The notes beneath the pieces are model-generated. The model searched no databases. It saw only the letters and a list, made by a program, of their open reading frames with translations, and was not told where the DNA came from. Below, piece by piece: positions 49,946 to 61,496 of a stretch of DNA of 64,000 nt; the stretch's first letter is position 1; the number at the start of each line of letters is the position of its first letter. Source of the DNA: Paenibacillus swuensis (GTDB lineage: Bacteria; Bacillota; Bacilli; Paenibacillales; DY6); assembly GCF_001644605.1 (NCBI RefSeq), contig NZ_CP011388.1:1907001-1971000 (forward strand). The letters are read 5' to 3'. The position numbers and the translations under genes are program-made.

Positions 49946-52753
49946 ATGTTGTTATTTCGGAAAACTAAATTTAAAAAGGTATCCAAAGTAGTTGGTTGTA
50001 CACTTGCGGCGGTGTTAGCTTTTTCTTCAGGTCCTTCGACTTTAATGAAGTTTCCTGTCGCCTCCGCCTCTGCAAATTCCGCTGCAATGCCTGTTTCGGT
50101 AAGCAATTCGTTTGCGGCCGAACAGTATCCGTTCCCTCATAACGTCAGTTATCCCCATGGCATCATGCCGAGTCTCGATCGCGAGACTCTGAATCGTGAC
50201 ATGTTGTCGATGTATACCAAGTGGCGTGACTTGTATATTACAACCGAAGGGGCCAAACCCGGGGAGGTCCGAATTCGTGCCAGCGATGCGACCTATAAGA
50301 ATGGAACATGCTCCGAAGGAATGGGATTTGCCATGCTTATTACGGTATATATGGCAAACGCAAGCAATAGCGGTCATAGCGATTATGACGGACTGCTGCG
50401 CTATTACAAGCGTTCTCTATCCCCTGGCTACAACTTTATGGGATGGAAAGTGGACAAGGATGGGAATAGCATAGACCCCTATTCGGCTCCGGACGGCGAT
50501 CTCGATGTCGCCATTTCTTTGTTGATGGCACATAAACAATGGGGCAGCGGCGGGGAAATTAATTATTTGGAAGAAGCCAATAAGATCATTGCGGATATTA
50601 TGGAGCACCTGATTTACAAACCCTCTTATATCGTCAAGCAAAGTCAGGCCTCCATCACATCCGTAATCAGTTCCTATGAAATTCCGGGTTGGTTTGATTT
50701 ATTCGGTGAAATTACGGGTGATACTCGTTGGGATAAAGTCACGGGCGCCGCATACGACATATTTGACCATTTCTATAACTTGAATCCGCAAACCGGATTG
50801 GTGCCTTACCGATGGGTTTTGTCGCCAACAGGGGTCCCGACGTATACAGGACCTAACGGACCTGACAACAATTCTACAAGTTATGGTTTTGACCCTTCCA
50901 GACTCCCTTGGCGCGTAGGGCAAGATTTCTTGTGGAATGGAACCTCCAATAACGATTTGGCCCATGATCTTCCGGACCGCAATGTGAAATGGTTTATGAC
51001 GAAAATTAACGGGAATCCCGCCACCGCTGCGCTCAGTTACAATATTGACGGTTCCGTTAGAAATGCGGGACCATCGCCTCGCAACATGGTGGGACCGATG
51101 GCCGTCGCTGCTATGGTGGATTCATCCAATCAAGCTTCTTTAGATCTGATGTACAACTATTTAAGAACATTGGAACCGATATCCGATTGGCCGGGCGGTT
51201 ACTATCAAGACGCGGTAATGATGATGAGCATGCTGGTGCTTACAGGCAACATGCCGAACTTGTACGATTATGCCCCATACCCGAATAATACGCTGCCGGC
51301 TCCTCTGCCCGTGACAGACACGGTACCGCCGACTAAGCCCATAGGTGTAACGGTAACGAAATCAACATATAACACCTTGGATCTTTCATGGAGCGCGGCA
51401 ACCGATGATCAGGGTCCGGTCATCTATGAAATCACAAGAAATGGCAAGCTGTATAATGTGACACCAACGTTGGCAACCAAGATGGAATACCTTGACCCAG
51501 GTACAGAATATACCTTTTCCGTCATAGCAAGAGATAAAGCAGGTAACAAAACAGCCAGTGATGAGGTTAAGGGTACTACGGTAACTGATACGGCTGCGCC
51601 GCCCAAAACAACGGGAATTACCGCTCAGGCTAAATCTCTGACCAGTATCACCTTAAGATGGAACCGACCTGCAGATAATGATACGATTAATGAACTATCC
51701 TATGATGTGCTCATGAATGGTACGAAAATCAATGATAATCCCGTCTATTTTACAAATGATTATGTCATTAAGAACTTGCAGCCGGCCACTTCTTATCGAT
51801 TCCAAATCGTAGCAAAGGATCTAACCGGTAATTCTTCCGTCAGCGATGTATTCTCGACTTCAACAACTGCGACAGACACGGCTAAACCGACAAGACCTTC
51901 TTATGTGAAAGCAACCGAACAAACGAATGACAGCATTACATTAGCCTGGAACGCGTCACTCGATGACAATCCGGCAGGCACGGTTACTTATGATGTGTAC
52001 AACAGCGGGCAAAAAGTGAATACTACTCCGATTGTCGGCACATCGTTCCCAATCACGAATTTACAGCCAAGTACCGAATATGCGTTTAAAGTGACAGCCC
52101 GGGACGCGGCAGGCAACTCGCAAGACAGCTATATTTACGACACAAAGACGACTGAGGTTAAAATCAACGAACGTCTGTATGGTCCAAGCAGCGCTAACTT
52201 CGGTCAACGCTTAACGTTGCAATATGGAGTGAACTCTACTGTTCAAAGTACGGTATACACCCTGGATACGGTCATTAGCTATGATCCGGCTGTTCTGCAA
52301 TTTTCCCAAGCGTCCTCCATCCATCCAGACTATATCATTAAAGAAACCGACACGTCCTTACCCGGTAAAGTCAGGATTAAAGCAACGGGCGTGAACGGGG
52401 CTATCCCGGCAAGCGGTGACCTGGCGAATATAACCTGGTTACCCCGGCGCGTGAATCAAAGTGTCACTCTCTCAACCCTTTCCCATGCGCTAAATCAGCG
52501 AAATGAGCAAATACCAACGGAGGGTGCCAGTCTAACGATTCAAGTAACGTTTATACCTGAGGATGTAAGCAGTAAAGGCGGCGGAAACCCCGATGGGGTT
52601 GTGAACCTATATGATCTTCAGTTTGTAACCAGGCATATGAACAAGTCTTCGAAATCTTCCGATTGGGCTGCTGTTCGTATAGCTGATCTTAATCTGAATG
52701 GACGAATTGACGTTGCGGATCTGGCGGCGGTTAAATCCAAAATAGGCCATTAA
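49946..52753 (+). CDS. Secreted GH8 glycanase with FN3, cohesin and dockerin modules
   Basis: A 935-residue secreted enzyme. A signal peptide (about 1-44) is followed by a GH8 catalytic domain (about 55-440) with the catalytic Glu in NGTCSEGMGFAML and Asp in APDGDLDVAISLL; GH8 covers endoglucanase, chitosanase, lichenase and xylanase. Three fibronectin type III repeats (about 450-730) come next, a cohesin-like domain (about 735-865, GPSSANFGQRLTLQYGVN..YDPAVLQFSQAS), and a dockerin-like pair of calcium loops (PDGVVNLYDLQFVTRHM; DLNLNGRIDVADLAAVKSKIG). AAGGAGGG precedes the start. The substrate is not resolved. Confidence 0.88.
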   Translation: MLLFRKTKFKKVSKVVGCTLAAVLAFSSGPSTLMKFPVASASANSAAMPVSVSNSFAAEQYPFPHNVSYPHGIMPSLDRETLNRDMLSMYTKWRDLYITTEGAKPGEVRIRASDATYKNGTCSEGMGFAMLITVYMANASNSGHSDYDGLLRYYKRSLSPGYNFMGWKVDKDGNSIDPYSAPDGDLDVAISLLMAHKQWGSGGEINYLEEANKIIADIMEHLIYKPSYIVKQSQASITSVISSYEIPGWFDLFGEITGDTRWDKVTGAAYDIFDHFYNLNPQTGLVPYRWVLSPTGVPTYTGPNGPDNNSTSYGFDPSRLPWRVGQDFLWNGTSNNDLAHDLPDRNVKWFMTKINGNPATAALSYNIDGSVRNAGPSPRNMVGPMAVAAMVDSSNQASLDLMYNYLRTLEPISDWPGGYYQDAVMMMSMLVLTGNMPNLYDYAPYPNNTLPAPLPVTDTVPPTKPIGVTVTKSTYNTLDLSWSAATDDQGPVIYEITRNGKLYNVTPTLATKMEYLDPGTEYTFSVIARDKAGNKTASDEVKGTTVTDTAAPPKTTGITAQAKSLTSITLRWNRPADNDTINELSYDVLMNGTKINDNPVYFTNDYVIKNLQPATSYRFQIVAKDLTGNSSVSDVFSTSTTATDTAKPTRPSYVKATEQTNDSITLAWNASLDDNPAGTVTYDVYNSGQKVNTTPIVGTSFPITNLQPSTEYAFKVTARDAAGNSQDSYIYDTKTTEVKINERLYGPSSANFGQRLTLQYGVNSTVQSTVYTLDTVISYDPAVLQFSQASSIHPDYIIKETDTSLPGKVRIKATGVNGAIPASGDLANITWLPRRVNQSVTLSTLSHALNQRNEQIPTEGASLTIQVTFIPEDVSSKGGGNPDGVVNLYDLQFVTRHMNKSSKSSDWAAVRIADLNLNGRIDVADLAAVKSKIGH

Positions 52754-52800
52754 AATCGAAATGAATAGAATCGGGTGGGAACCCGGTGCAGATTCGTGCC

Positions 52801-53010
52801 TTATTGGGCTTGTTGGTCATAGTTTAGCGGCAGCGCCAATGCTGACCTGCTCTGTGGAGGGGTGCTCCAAAGCAAGGTTTGGTTCATGAGCCGGGCGAGC
52901 ACTTGATCTCTTTTGTACTCCAGAAAGGCCATATCCCCTTGACTCAGCCGAATGCTCTGTTTCAAATAATGATACTCGTTCATCCAACATGTCACTTGGT
53001 ACAAAATCAT
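52801..53010 (-). CDS. 69-aa hypothetical protein
   Basis: A small protein (MILYQVTCWMNEYHYLKQSIRLSQ start) with a central charged helix (QGDMAFLEYKRDQVLARLMNQ). CGGAGGAG precedes the ATG at 53010 by about 9 bases. It lies between the GH8 gene and the thiamine genes, transcribed like the latter. No family is recognised. Confidence 0.6.
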   Translation of the reverse strand: MILYQVTCWMNEYHYLKQSIRLSQGDMAFLEYKRDQVLARLMNQTLLWSTPPQSRSALALPLNYDQQAQ

Positions 53011-53114
53011 GCCGCAACCACTCCTCCGGGTAAATAAAGCGTTATTTTCTTTATGCCCAGAGCGGGGGGAGTTTATGTATGTTCGGTGAAATCTCAGCAA
53101 ACAACAACAAGCAG

Positions 53115-53786
53115 CTATGAGTTGATGCTCATAGCTGCTTGTTTCAATAGGACCGCGGCGGCGCGGGGATCGGACGCGCCGCTGATGGCGGAGATGACGG
53201 CGACCCCGTCGGCGCCGGCAGCCGTTACCGAGGCGGCATTCTCAGACGTAATGCCGCCGATTCCCACAAGCGGCAGCGTGATGCCTGCCGCGCGCAGTTG
53301 CCGGACGAGCGCGGGGCCCGCCACCGCGCGCGCGTCCGGCTTCGACGCCGTCGCGTACATCGGGCCGCAGCCGATGTAGTCGGCCCCGGCCGCGGCGGCG
53401 CGGCGTGCTTCGTCCACCGTGTGGACGGACACGCCGAGGAGCCTGGCGCCCAAGCGGCGGCGAACCTCCGCCGCGGGCGCATCCTCCTGGCCGACGTGCA
53501 CGCCGTCGGCCTCTACCGCCAGGGCCAGTTCCACATCGTCGTTGACGATGAACGGAACGCCCCGGCGGCGGCACTGCTCGCGCAGCCCCAGCGCGAGCGC
53601 AAACCGGGCCCGGCCGAGCAGCGCGCCGGGCCCTTTCTCTCGAAGCTGGAAGGCGGAGATGCCGCCTTCCAGCGCCGCGGCGAGCGTGCGCAGCAGCGCA
53701 AGCTCGCCGCCGGTATTGCCGGTGCCTGCCACGAAGTACAGTGGCAGCATCCGGCGAACCGCCGCAGGCGGCAGCGCGCGGCTCAT
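53115..53786 (-). CDS. thiE: Thiamine-phosphate synthase
   Basis: A 223-residue TIM-barrel enzyme joining HMP-pyrophosphate and thiazole phosphate. Motifs: FQLREKGP, VPFIVNDDVELAL, ADGVHVGQEDAP, ARLLGVSVHTVDEA, DYIGCGPMYATASKPDA and LVGIGGIT. The ATG at 53786 overlaps the thiD stop by 4 bases (ATGA), so they are coupled; the longer frame to 54032 is inside thiD. Much of the gene is strongly GC-rich. Confidence 0.94.
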   Translation of the reverse strand: MSRALPPAAVRRMLPLYFVAGTGNTGGELALLRTLAAALEGGISAFQLREKGPGALLGRARFALALGLREQCRRRGVPFIVNDDVELALAVEADGVHVGQEDAPAAEVRRRLGARLLGVSVHTVDEARRAAAAGADYIGCGPMYATASKPDARAVAGPALVRQLRAAGITLPLVGIGGITSENAASVTAAGADGVAVISAISGASDPRAAAVLLKQAAMSINS

Positions 53787-54727
53787 CGCGCGGCTCCGGC
53801 TGCGGGAGCTGGCCCGTGCAGCCGGTACGCGGCGTGCAGCGTGGGCCCGTGCCCGGCGCCGAGCTGCGGCGCGTGCTCCAGAGCCGCTTGGATGAACGCC
53901 TTGGCGGTGCCTACCGCCTCGCGTACGCCAGCACCTTTGGCGAGCTCCGCCGTAATCGCCGCCGACAAAGTACATCCCGTGCCGTGCGTGTGTTTCGTAT
54001 GAATCCGCGGACCCGAATACTCCACAAAACACACGCCGTCATACAGCAAGTCGACGACTTGATTCGTGTACATCCTTTCACCGTCATCCTCCGTATCTGC
54101 GCTAAAGCGCTTGTTCACAAACTCCTGAGCATCTGTAGACTCTGTAGATTTCACAGCCTCCGTAGCCGATGTACCTTCAACATCCTCGTCCGCATGTCCT
54201 CCTTTAATCAACACATAACGGGCACCCATTTCATGCAATCGAATCGCCGCCTCCCGCCAATCCTTTCGGTTCCGAATCTTCATTCCGGTCAAAAACTCAG
54301 CCTCCGGCAAATTAGGCGTAACCAACGTACTTATGGGCAAAAGTTCCTCAACCACAGCGCGAATTGCAGCCAACTCCAATAAAGTCTGCCCGCCCTTGGC
54401 TATCATCACGGGATCCACAACAACGAGATTCCACCGGTATTGCCTGATTTTGGCGACAGTTAATTGAATCCGTTCCGCGTCGTATAACATGCCTGTTTTG
54501 ACCGCTTGAGGCGCTAAATCCGTTCCAATCGCATCCATTTGCGCTTCCAGAGCCTCTGTGGATACAGGAAACACACCATGCACACCCACCGTGTTCTGTG
54601 CCGTAACCGCTGTAATCGCGCTCATGCCGAACACATTTAACTCCTGAAAAGTTTTGAGGTCCGCCTGAATACCGGCCCCGCCACCACTGTCCGAGCCTGC
54701 GATGGTTAACACTTTGGCAAGCTTCAT
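53783..54727 (-). CDS. thiD: Hydroxymethylpyrimidine (phosphate) kinase
   Basis: A 314-residue ribokinase-fold enzyme making HMP-pyrophosphate: IAGSDSGGGAGIQADLKTFQ start, DPVMIAKGG, LVTPNLPEAE and the C-terminal THGTGCTLSAAITAEL with the catalytic Asp region. It is about 40 residues longer than usual. A low-complexity acidic insertion (SATEAVKSTESTDAQE and on, residues about 188-225) interrupts the domain after VLIKGGHADED. The start has GGGAGGGG upstream. First gene of a thiD-thiE pair separated from thiG by a repeat-rich spacer. Confidence 0.92.
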   Translation of the reverse strand: MKLAKVLTIAGSDSGGGAGIQADLKTFQELNVFGMSAITAVTAQNTVGVHGVFPVSTEALEAQMDAIGTDLAPQAVKTGMLYDAERIQLTVAKIRQYRWNLVVVDPVMIAKGGQTLLELAAIRAVVEELLPISTLVTPNLPEAEFLTGMKIRNRKDWREAAIRLHEMGARYVLIKGGHADEDVEGTSATEAVKSTESTDAQEFVNKRFSADTEDDGERMYTNQVVDLLYDGVCFVEYSGPRIHTKHTHGTGCTLSAAITAELAKGAGVREAVGTAKAFIQAALEHAPQLGAGHGPTLHAAYRLHGPAPAAGAAR

Positions 54728-54744
54728 CTATTTCCCCTCCCCCC

Positions 54745-54771
54745 AATGCCGGGTTATCCCTTTCACTCAGG
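54745..54771 (+). repeat. Third copy of the ATGCCGG repeat
   Basis: AATGCCGGGTTATCCC followed by TTTCACTCAGG. It differs from the copies at 34570 and 34625 by a few bases. Confidence 0.8.
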
Positions 54772-55008
54772 AGTGTTCATTTAAGCCATTTATTTACATT
54801 TAAATACTAAATTACCAATAACCTTTACCGCCCATCATAACTCAAGGCAATCCAACAATTATATTTTTCATAACCTACCTAGCACGTTCAAAAGAACACT
54901 TCGCCATCAACATCCATCACGTTGCAAAATTATTTCTGAAAACTGCACCGTATTTTCAACTCCACCTCATTCGTAAAAACACAAACCGACTTCATCCGTA
55001 GCTGATTA

Positions 55009-55161
55009 CGTTCCCCGGTCTGCTCCAAGCATCCTCACTGAGTCTTAGGGATAACCCGGCATGGAGCATTTTGCAGATAATAGCACGTTCCCTGATCTGC
55101 ACCAAGCACCCTCACTGATTCTAAGGGATAACCCGGCATGGAGCATTTTGCGGATAACAGC
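55009..55161 (-). repeat. Tandem 76-bp repeat carrying two reversed copies of the ATGCCGG repeat
   Basis: Two units starting ACGTTCC (55009 and 55085), with a third partial start at 55162, repeat with a 76-77 bp period and differ at about ten positions. Each holds GGGATAACCCGGCATGGAGC. The rest of the 54728-55175 spacer (about 54775-55008) is AT-rich with no gene seen. Confidence 0.85.
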
Positions 55162-55175
55162 ACGTTCCACTCTCA

Positions 55176-56042
55176 TCAATAAACGGGACTACTCGCCGTC
55201 GCATAGCGCTTAACCGGAATTCGTCCTGCTCCATGGGACAGTCGCCCCGCTTCCACCGCGAGCCGCATTGCCTCGGCCATAGCCACCGGGTTTCCGGACC
55301 CGCTTACCGCGGTATTCAGCAACACGCCATCGGCTCCCAACTCCATAGCTTTGGCTGCGTCCGAGGGCGCGCCTATGCCTGCGTCCACAATGACCGGCAC
55401 GGTTGCTTGCTCAATAATGAAGCTTAGATTTAACGGATTCACGATGCCCTGTCCTGAGCCGATTGGAGAGGCCGCCGGCATAACGGCATGCACGCCCAAT
55501 TCCTGCAGCCTTCGTGCCAATACCACATCATCCGAAGTATACGTCAACACGATAAATCCCAGCTCGAGCAGCATTTCCGAAGCTTTCAACGTCTCCAGCG
55601 GATCGGGATACAATGTACGGTCATCCCCAATCACTTCCACTTTAACCATATCGCATAAGCCGGACGCTTTGGCCAGCTTCGCAATGCGGACAGCTTCAAC
55701 AGCGGTCTTGGCCCCTGCCGTGTTGGGCAATAAAGTATATTGGGCGATGTCGAGCTTTTGCAAAAGATCCGGTTGCTCCTGATCAAAAATATTCATCCGC
55801 CGCACCGCAAACGTGAGGATTTCCGCTCCCGACACTTCCACCGCCGCCTTTTGGACATCCGCACTAGTAAACTTCCCTGTTCCCAGCAACAATCGCGACT
55901 GAAACCGATGGGGCCCGATCTTTAATGATTCGTTAACTTGAGCATTTTCCTGAGCACTTTCCTGAGCACTTTCCTGAGCACTTTCCTGAGCACTTTCCTG
56001 AGCTTTGTCCTTACCCAAATACGTTTTCATCATTAACCTCAT
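55176..56042 (-). CDS. thiG: Thiazole synthase, with N-terminal SAQE repeats
   Basis: A 288-residue TIM-barrel enzyme that forms the thiazole ring from DXP, glycine imine and ThiS thiocarboxylate. The core starts about residue 40 ([17 protein letters not shown]) and includes the Lys of [20 protein letters not shown]-like and ASPIGSGQG motifs. Before the core lie five AQES/SAQE repeats (55945-56004) absent from B. subtilis ThiG. The ATG overlaps the thiS stop by 4 bases. Confidence 0.93.
   Translation of the reverse strand: MRLMMKTYLGKDKAQESAQESAQESAQESAQENAQVNESLKIGPHRFQSRLLLGTGKFTSADVQKAAVEVSGAEILTFAVRRMNIFDQEQPDLLQKLDIAQYTLLPNTAGAKTAVEAVRIAKLAKASGLCDMVKVEVIGDDRTLYPDPLETLKASEMLLELGFIVLTYTSDDVVLARRLQELGVHAVMPAASPIGSGQGIVNPLNLSFIIEQATVPVIVDAGIGAPSDAAKAMELGADGVLLNTAVSGSGNPVAMAEAMRLAVEAGRLSHGAGRIPVKRYATASSPVY
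55945..56004 (-). repeat. Five 12-bp tandem repeats at the 5' end of thiG
   Basis: Five units based on CTTTCCTGAGCA lie end to end and in frame, encoding AQES repeats. Being a multiple of three, copy-number change would alter length without frameshift. Confidence 0.9.
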
Positions 56043-56242
56043 CCCCCTCCCACAAAATGAATCATCTCCACCCGGTCCCCATCCCTCAGTAAAGCTTGAT
56101 CCCTAATTCCAGCATCTAATATCGTCTCGTTCAACTCCACAATTACGACTTTCCCTCGAAGGTTAAGTTGCCCGAGCAACTCGCCCACTGTTTCACAGAT
56201 AAGGGGCAGATCTGTGCGCATCCCATTTATCCAAAGAGTCAT
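56039..56242 (-). CDS. thiS: Sulfur carrier protein ThiS
   Basis: A 67-residue ubiquitin-like protein ([12 protein letters not shown] start) ending HFVGGG, with the C-terminal Gly-Gly that becomes the thiocarboxylate sulphur donor. GAAGGAG lies about 12 bases before the ATG at 56242. It is coupled to thiG through ATGA. The ThiF-type adenylyltransferase that activates ThiS is not in the window. Confidence 0.9.
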   Translation of the reverse strand: MTLWINGMRTDLPLICETVGELLGQLNLRGKVVIVELNETILDAGIRDQALLRDGDRVEMIHFVGGG

Positions 56243-56297
56243 TATCAACACCAACTCCTTCACTGTCAGCTTACTAAAGATATCCGCGCCAACACAT

Positions 56298-57454
56298 TCA
56301 ATTCCCGCTCTGCTCAAGCGCTTGTGCCGCAAGTCCTATTCTGGATATGGACAAAGCTTCAATCCCCAGCTCCCAAGCGCCTTTCCCCTCAACAAGATCC
56401 GCAATCCATTGACCTGTAATCGGACTCAGGAGCACCCCATTGCGATAATGTCCTGCGGCAATGATTAATCCCTGAACATCCGGGTGAAGCCCTATATACG
56501 GTAATCCGTCAGGTGTTTGCGGGCGAAGCCCTGTCCAACCTCGTTCGAATTCCGTATGAACAATACCGGGCAGAATCGCCGATGCGCGTTCTAGTAAAGT
56601 TAGTACTCCCTGTGTGGTTAACCGTTTGTCATACGTCCCTTCGGTTGAGGTGGCCCCGATGAGGATCCGATTTCCCCGTTTTGGAACGAGATAACAGCAG
56701 TGACTAAATAAAGTAGATCGCAGCAACGGCTTATCGGCGATGACAGAGATACACTCCCCTTTCACAGGAATCATGGGCAGTACTAATCCGGTTTCTTTGA
56801 GTACATTTCCCGTCCAGCAACCCGCCGTCACGACCACCTGATGGGCAAAATACGTCTTCCGCGCCGTCCGAACACCGCGCACCTTTCCCCGTTCAGTCCA
56901 TATTTCATGAATGTTTTCGTATTCTCTAAATGCGGCCCCATACGCTTCCGCAGCAAGTTTGTACCCCTTTACCAGCTGCGGTGCTGAAACTTGGCCGTCT
57001 CCCGGGATTGATAATGCGCCTAGCATCCATGCCGAGAGTTCCGGCTCCCGCGCTTGAAGCGCTTCGGAATCCAGCCATTCCGCTTCTTCGCCGGAAAGTC
57101 TTTGCCATTGCGCTGCCGTTTGCAACTCATCTTTGCCTTCCTCGGTGAGCACGGGAATCAAAAGGCCTTCTCGCATCAACTCTATGTCCACTCCGCTCAG
57201 ATTTTTCAATTCCTGAGCTAATGCCGGAAACATTCCACGGCTTTCCAACGCCCATGCATAGAGCGGTCCCCCCTGTTGCATCTCCGCTTGCGCCGCAAGC
57301 ATACCTGCTGCCGCGCCAGAAGCTTCCCCGCCCATGCCCCCGCTGTCGAGCACAATGACTTTCATGCCGCGTTTGGCCATTTGAAACGCTGCAGAGCATC
57401 CTATGATCCCGCCTCCGACGACTATGACATCCGCATGCTTCACATTCGTCTCGC

Positions 57455-57458
<4 letters not shown>
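56298..57458 (-). CDS. thiO: Glycine oxidase ThiO
   Basis: A 386-residue DAO-family FAD enzyme oxidising glycine to the imine used by ThiG. FAD-binding start: ADVIVVGGGIIGCSAAFQMAKRG; then GGEASGAAAGMLAAQ; near the C-terminus RGWTGLRPQTPDGLPYIG and GHYRNGVLLSP. The ATG overlaps the tenI stop (ATGA). Confidence 0.92.
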
Positions 57459-60075
<2,617 letters not shown>

Positions 60076-60156
60076 TCAACATGATTTAGCCGCTCTCGAT
60101 CAGCGCATGAAACATCTTCAGAGGTCCGCCTGGACATCCGGAACCGCAATTTCCCG

Positions 60157-60190
60157 ACAAAAAAAGACCGCAAGCATAAACAAGCGGTCC
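60157..60190 (-). terminator. Riboswitch-controlled terminator before thiC
   Basis: Minus strand GGACCGCTTG...GCTTGCGGTC followed by seven T, between the TPP aptamer and thiC. It is the expression platform: TPP binding should favour termination. Confidence 0.9.
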
Positions 60191-60215
60191 TGTGGTCAGT
60201 CGTTACGACTCCAAG

Positions 60216-60305
60216 GCTTCATTCCTCCGCTGGCATTATCCAGTTCAGGTATAACGGTCAAGTGCCGTATCAGCACTCCTCTCAGCCCGGTTCTCCGAGC
60301 TCCCG
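60216..60305 (-). promoter_or_regulatory. TPP riboswitch (THI element)
   Basis: The minus strand shows the aptamer signatures CGGGCTGAGAGG, then ACCTGAACTGGATAATGCC and AGCGGAGGAATGA in the right order and spacing. Bound thiamine pyrophosphate switches off thiC-tenI-thiO-thiS-thiG. Confidence 0.95.
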
Positions 60306-60328
60306 CGAACAATATGTAATTCCAACCA

Positions 60329-60357
60329 AGCATACATGAGAAGGTAAAGATTGTAAA
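60329..60357 (-). promoter_or_regulatory. Promoter of thi operon
   Basis: TTTACA (60357-60352), 17-base spacer, TATGCT (60334-60329) on the minus strand, just upstream of the TPP riboswitch and downstream of the gerC stop. Confidence 0.7.
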
Positions 60358-60386
60358 TCCTTATTTGGCAAAATAGTTCTTTCTGA

Positions 60387-61496
60387 TCATCTCATCGTCC
60401 CTGTATTCCGTATTCTCACACGAACATCGATGTTGTACTCCGCATCCTGCATGGATTTTCGCCACTTTTCTCGCGTCCAATCTCCTCTAAACTCAGCCCG
60501 TATATATCTTCCGATTCCGGCTGGGTCAATGGAAAGCCTGTTATATTTTTGGATTAACCGATGAACATCTTGTTTAATATGCTTTTCACTTTCACGTTCA
60601 AGTTTATTTATATCCGCAGGATCCTCAAGATCCAGTCCATCCTGAAAATCCTGCACGGCACCCTGCTCCATCAGCTTCATATGGATTGTTGCTTTGTCCA
60701 GTGAACCCTTTACCGTTGTCTTCATCCGGCTCCTCACAAAGTCAAGGAGTAGATATTGTTGTGAAGAGCCCTCCAGATCCAAATCTACTGTGATATTGGG
60801 AATATGTTTATCGCTCCGCATCATCTCCACCATTCGGGTTTCTTCCAACGTATTGAACGCGACCAATCGATCTTCACGGAATAACCCGATTTTTGAGATC
60901 TCTACGATCTCCTCGTGCTTTTCCAGGTAAGGAACCATGGGGTCGCTTACCTCATTGGTCACCCGAAAGATAAAGTCCCGTAACGTAGTAAACGGACTGA
61001 ATGATGTTGATTCCCGAGGATGCAAGAGATCATTTAAATACATACTTTTCTGCTTGGAAGCCATGCCTCCTGACATAAATTCATGTACCGTTCCTTTTAC
61101 GACAGCGATATAGGCGTTATTGGAAATCAACGGATCACGATATAAATTTAAGAGTGTGGTTAGCAACCCTTCGTTTCTGGCCATTTCCTCGCTGAACAGA
61201 ATGACTCTGACTTGACGGGCGCTCAATGTTTTTCCGGAACGAGCCGAAAGACGGTATAACATTTCATGGGGCAGTTGCACGACAGAGGACAGCACTTTAT
61301 CCTCATCCGATTGTTCGTTGGTCGGTTGAGGAACAGATACAGTCACGTTGTATTTATGCCCGGCAGCCTGATCAAATCCGATTACACCCGCCATATCCAA
61401 GTCTTCAATTGCTTGCCTTTCCATCTCCGGAGCACAACCTGTCAGGATCAGCAGTATCATGCATGTGCTTAGGCTTATCAAAGCTCTACTTGTCAT
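60387..61496 (-). CDS. gerC: Ger(x)C-family spore germination lipoprotein
   Basis: A 369-residue lipoprotein: signal peptide LISLSTCMILLILTGC with the lipid-attachment Cys at about residue 21, then the Ger(x)C N-terminal and C-terminal domains (RSGKTLSARQVRVILFSEEMA, IQKYNRLSIDPAGIGRYIR). It is the C subunit of a germinant receptor in the spore inner membrane. Its ATG overlaps the gerB stop by 11 bases. Confidence 0.92.
   Translation of the reverse strand: MTSRALISLSTCMILLILTGCAPEMERQAIEDLDMAGVIGFDQAAGHKYNVTVSVPQPTNEQSDEDKVLSSVVQLPHEMLYRLSARSGKTLSARQVRVILFSEEMARNEGLLTTLLNLYRDPLISNNAYIAVVKGTVHEFMSGGMASKQKSMYLNDLLHPRESTSFSPFTTLRDFIFRVTNEVSDPMVPYLEKHEEIVEISKIGLFREDRLVAFNTLEETRMVEMMRSDKHIPNITVDLDLEGSSQQYLLLDFVRSRMKTTVKGSLDKATIHMKLMEQGAVQDFQDGLDLEDPADINKLERESEKHIKQDVHRLIQKYNRLSIDPAGIGRYIRAEFRGDWTREKWRKSMQDAEYNIDVRVRIRNTGTMR

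Noticed and set aside
55009-55161. Possible CRISPR array
   Set aside because: The repeated unit is about 76 bp with no distinct spacers, only two to three copies, and no cas genes are in the window.
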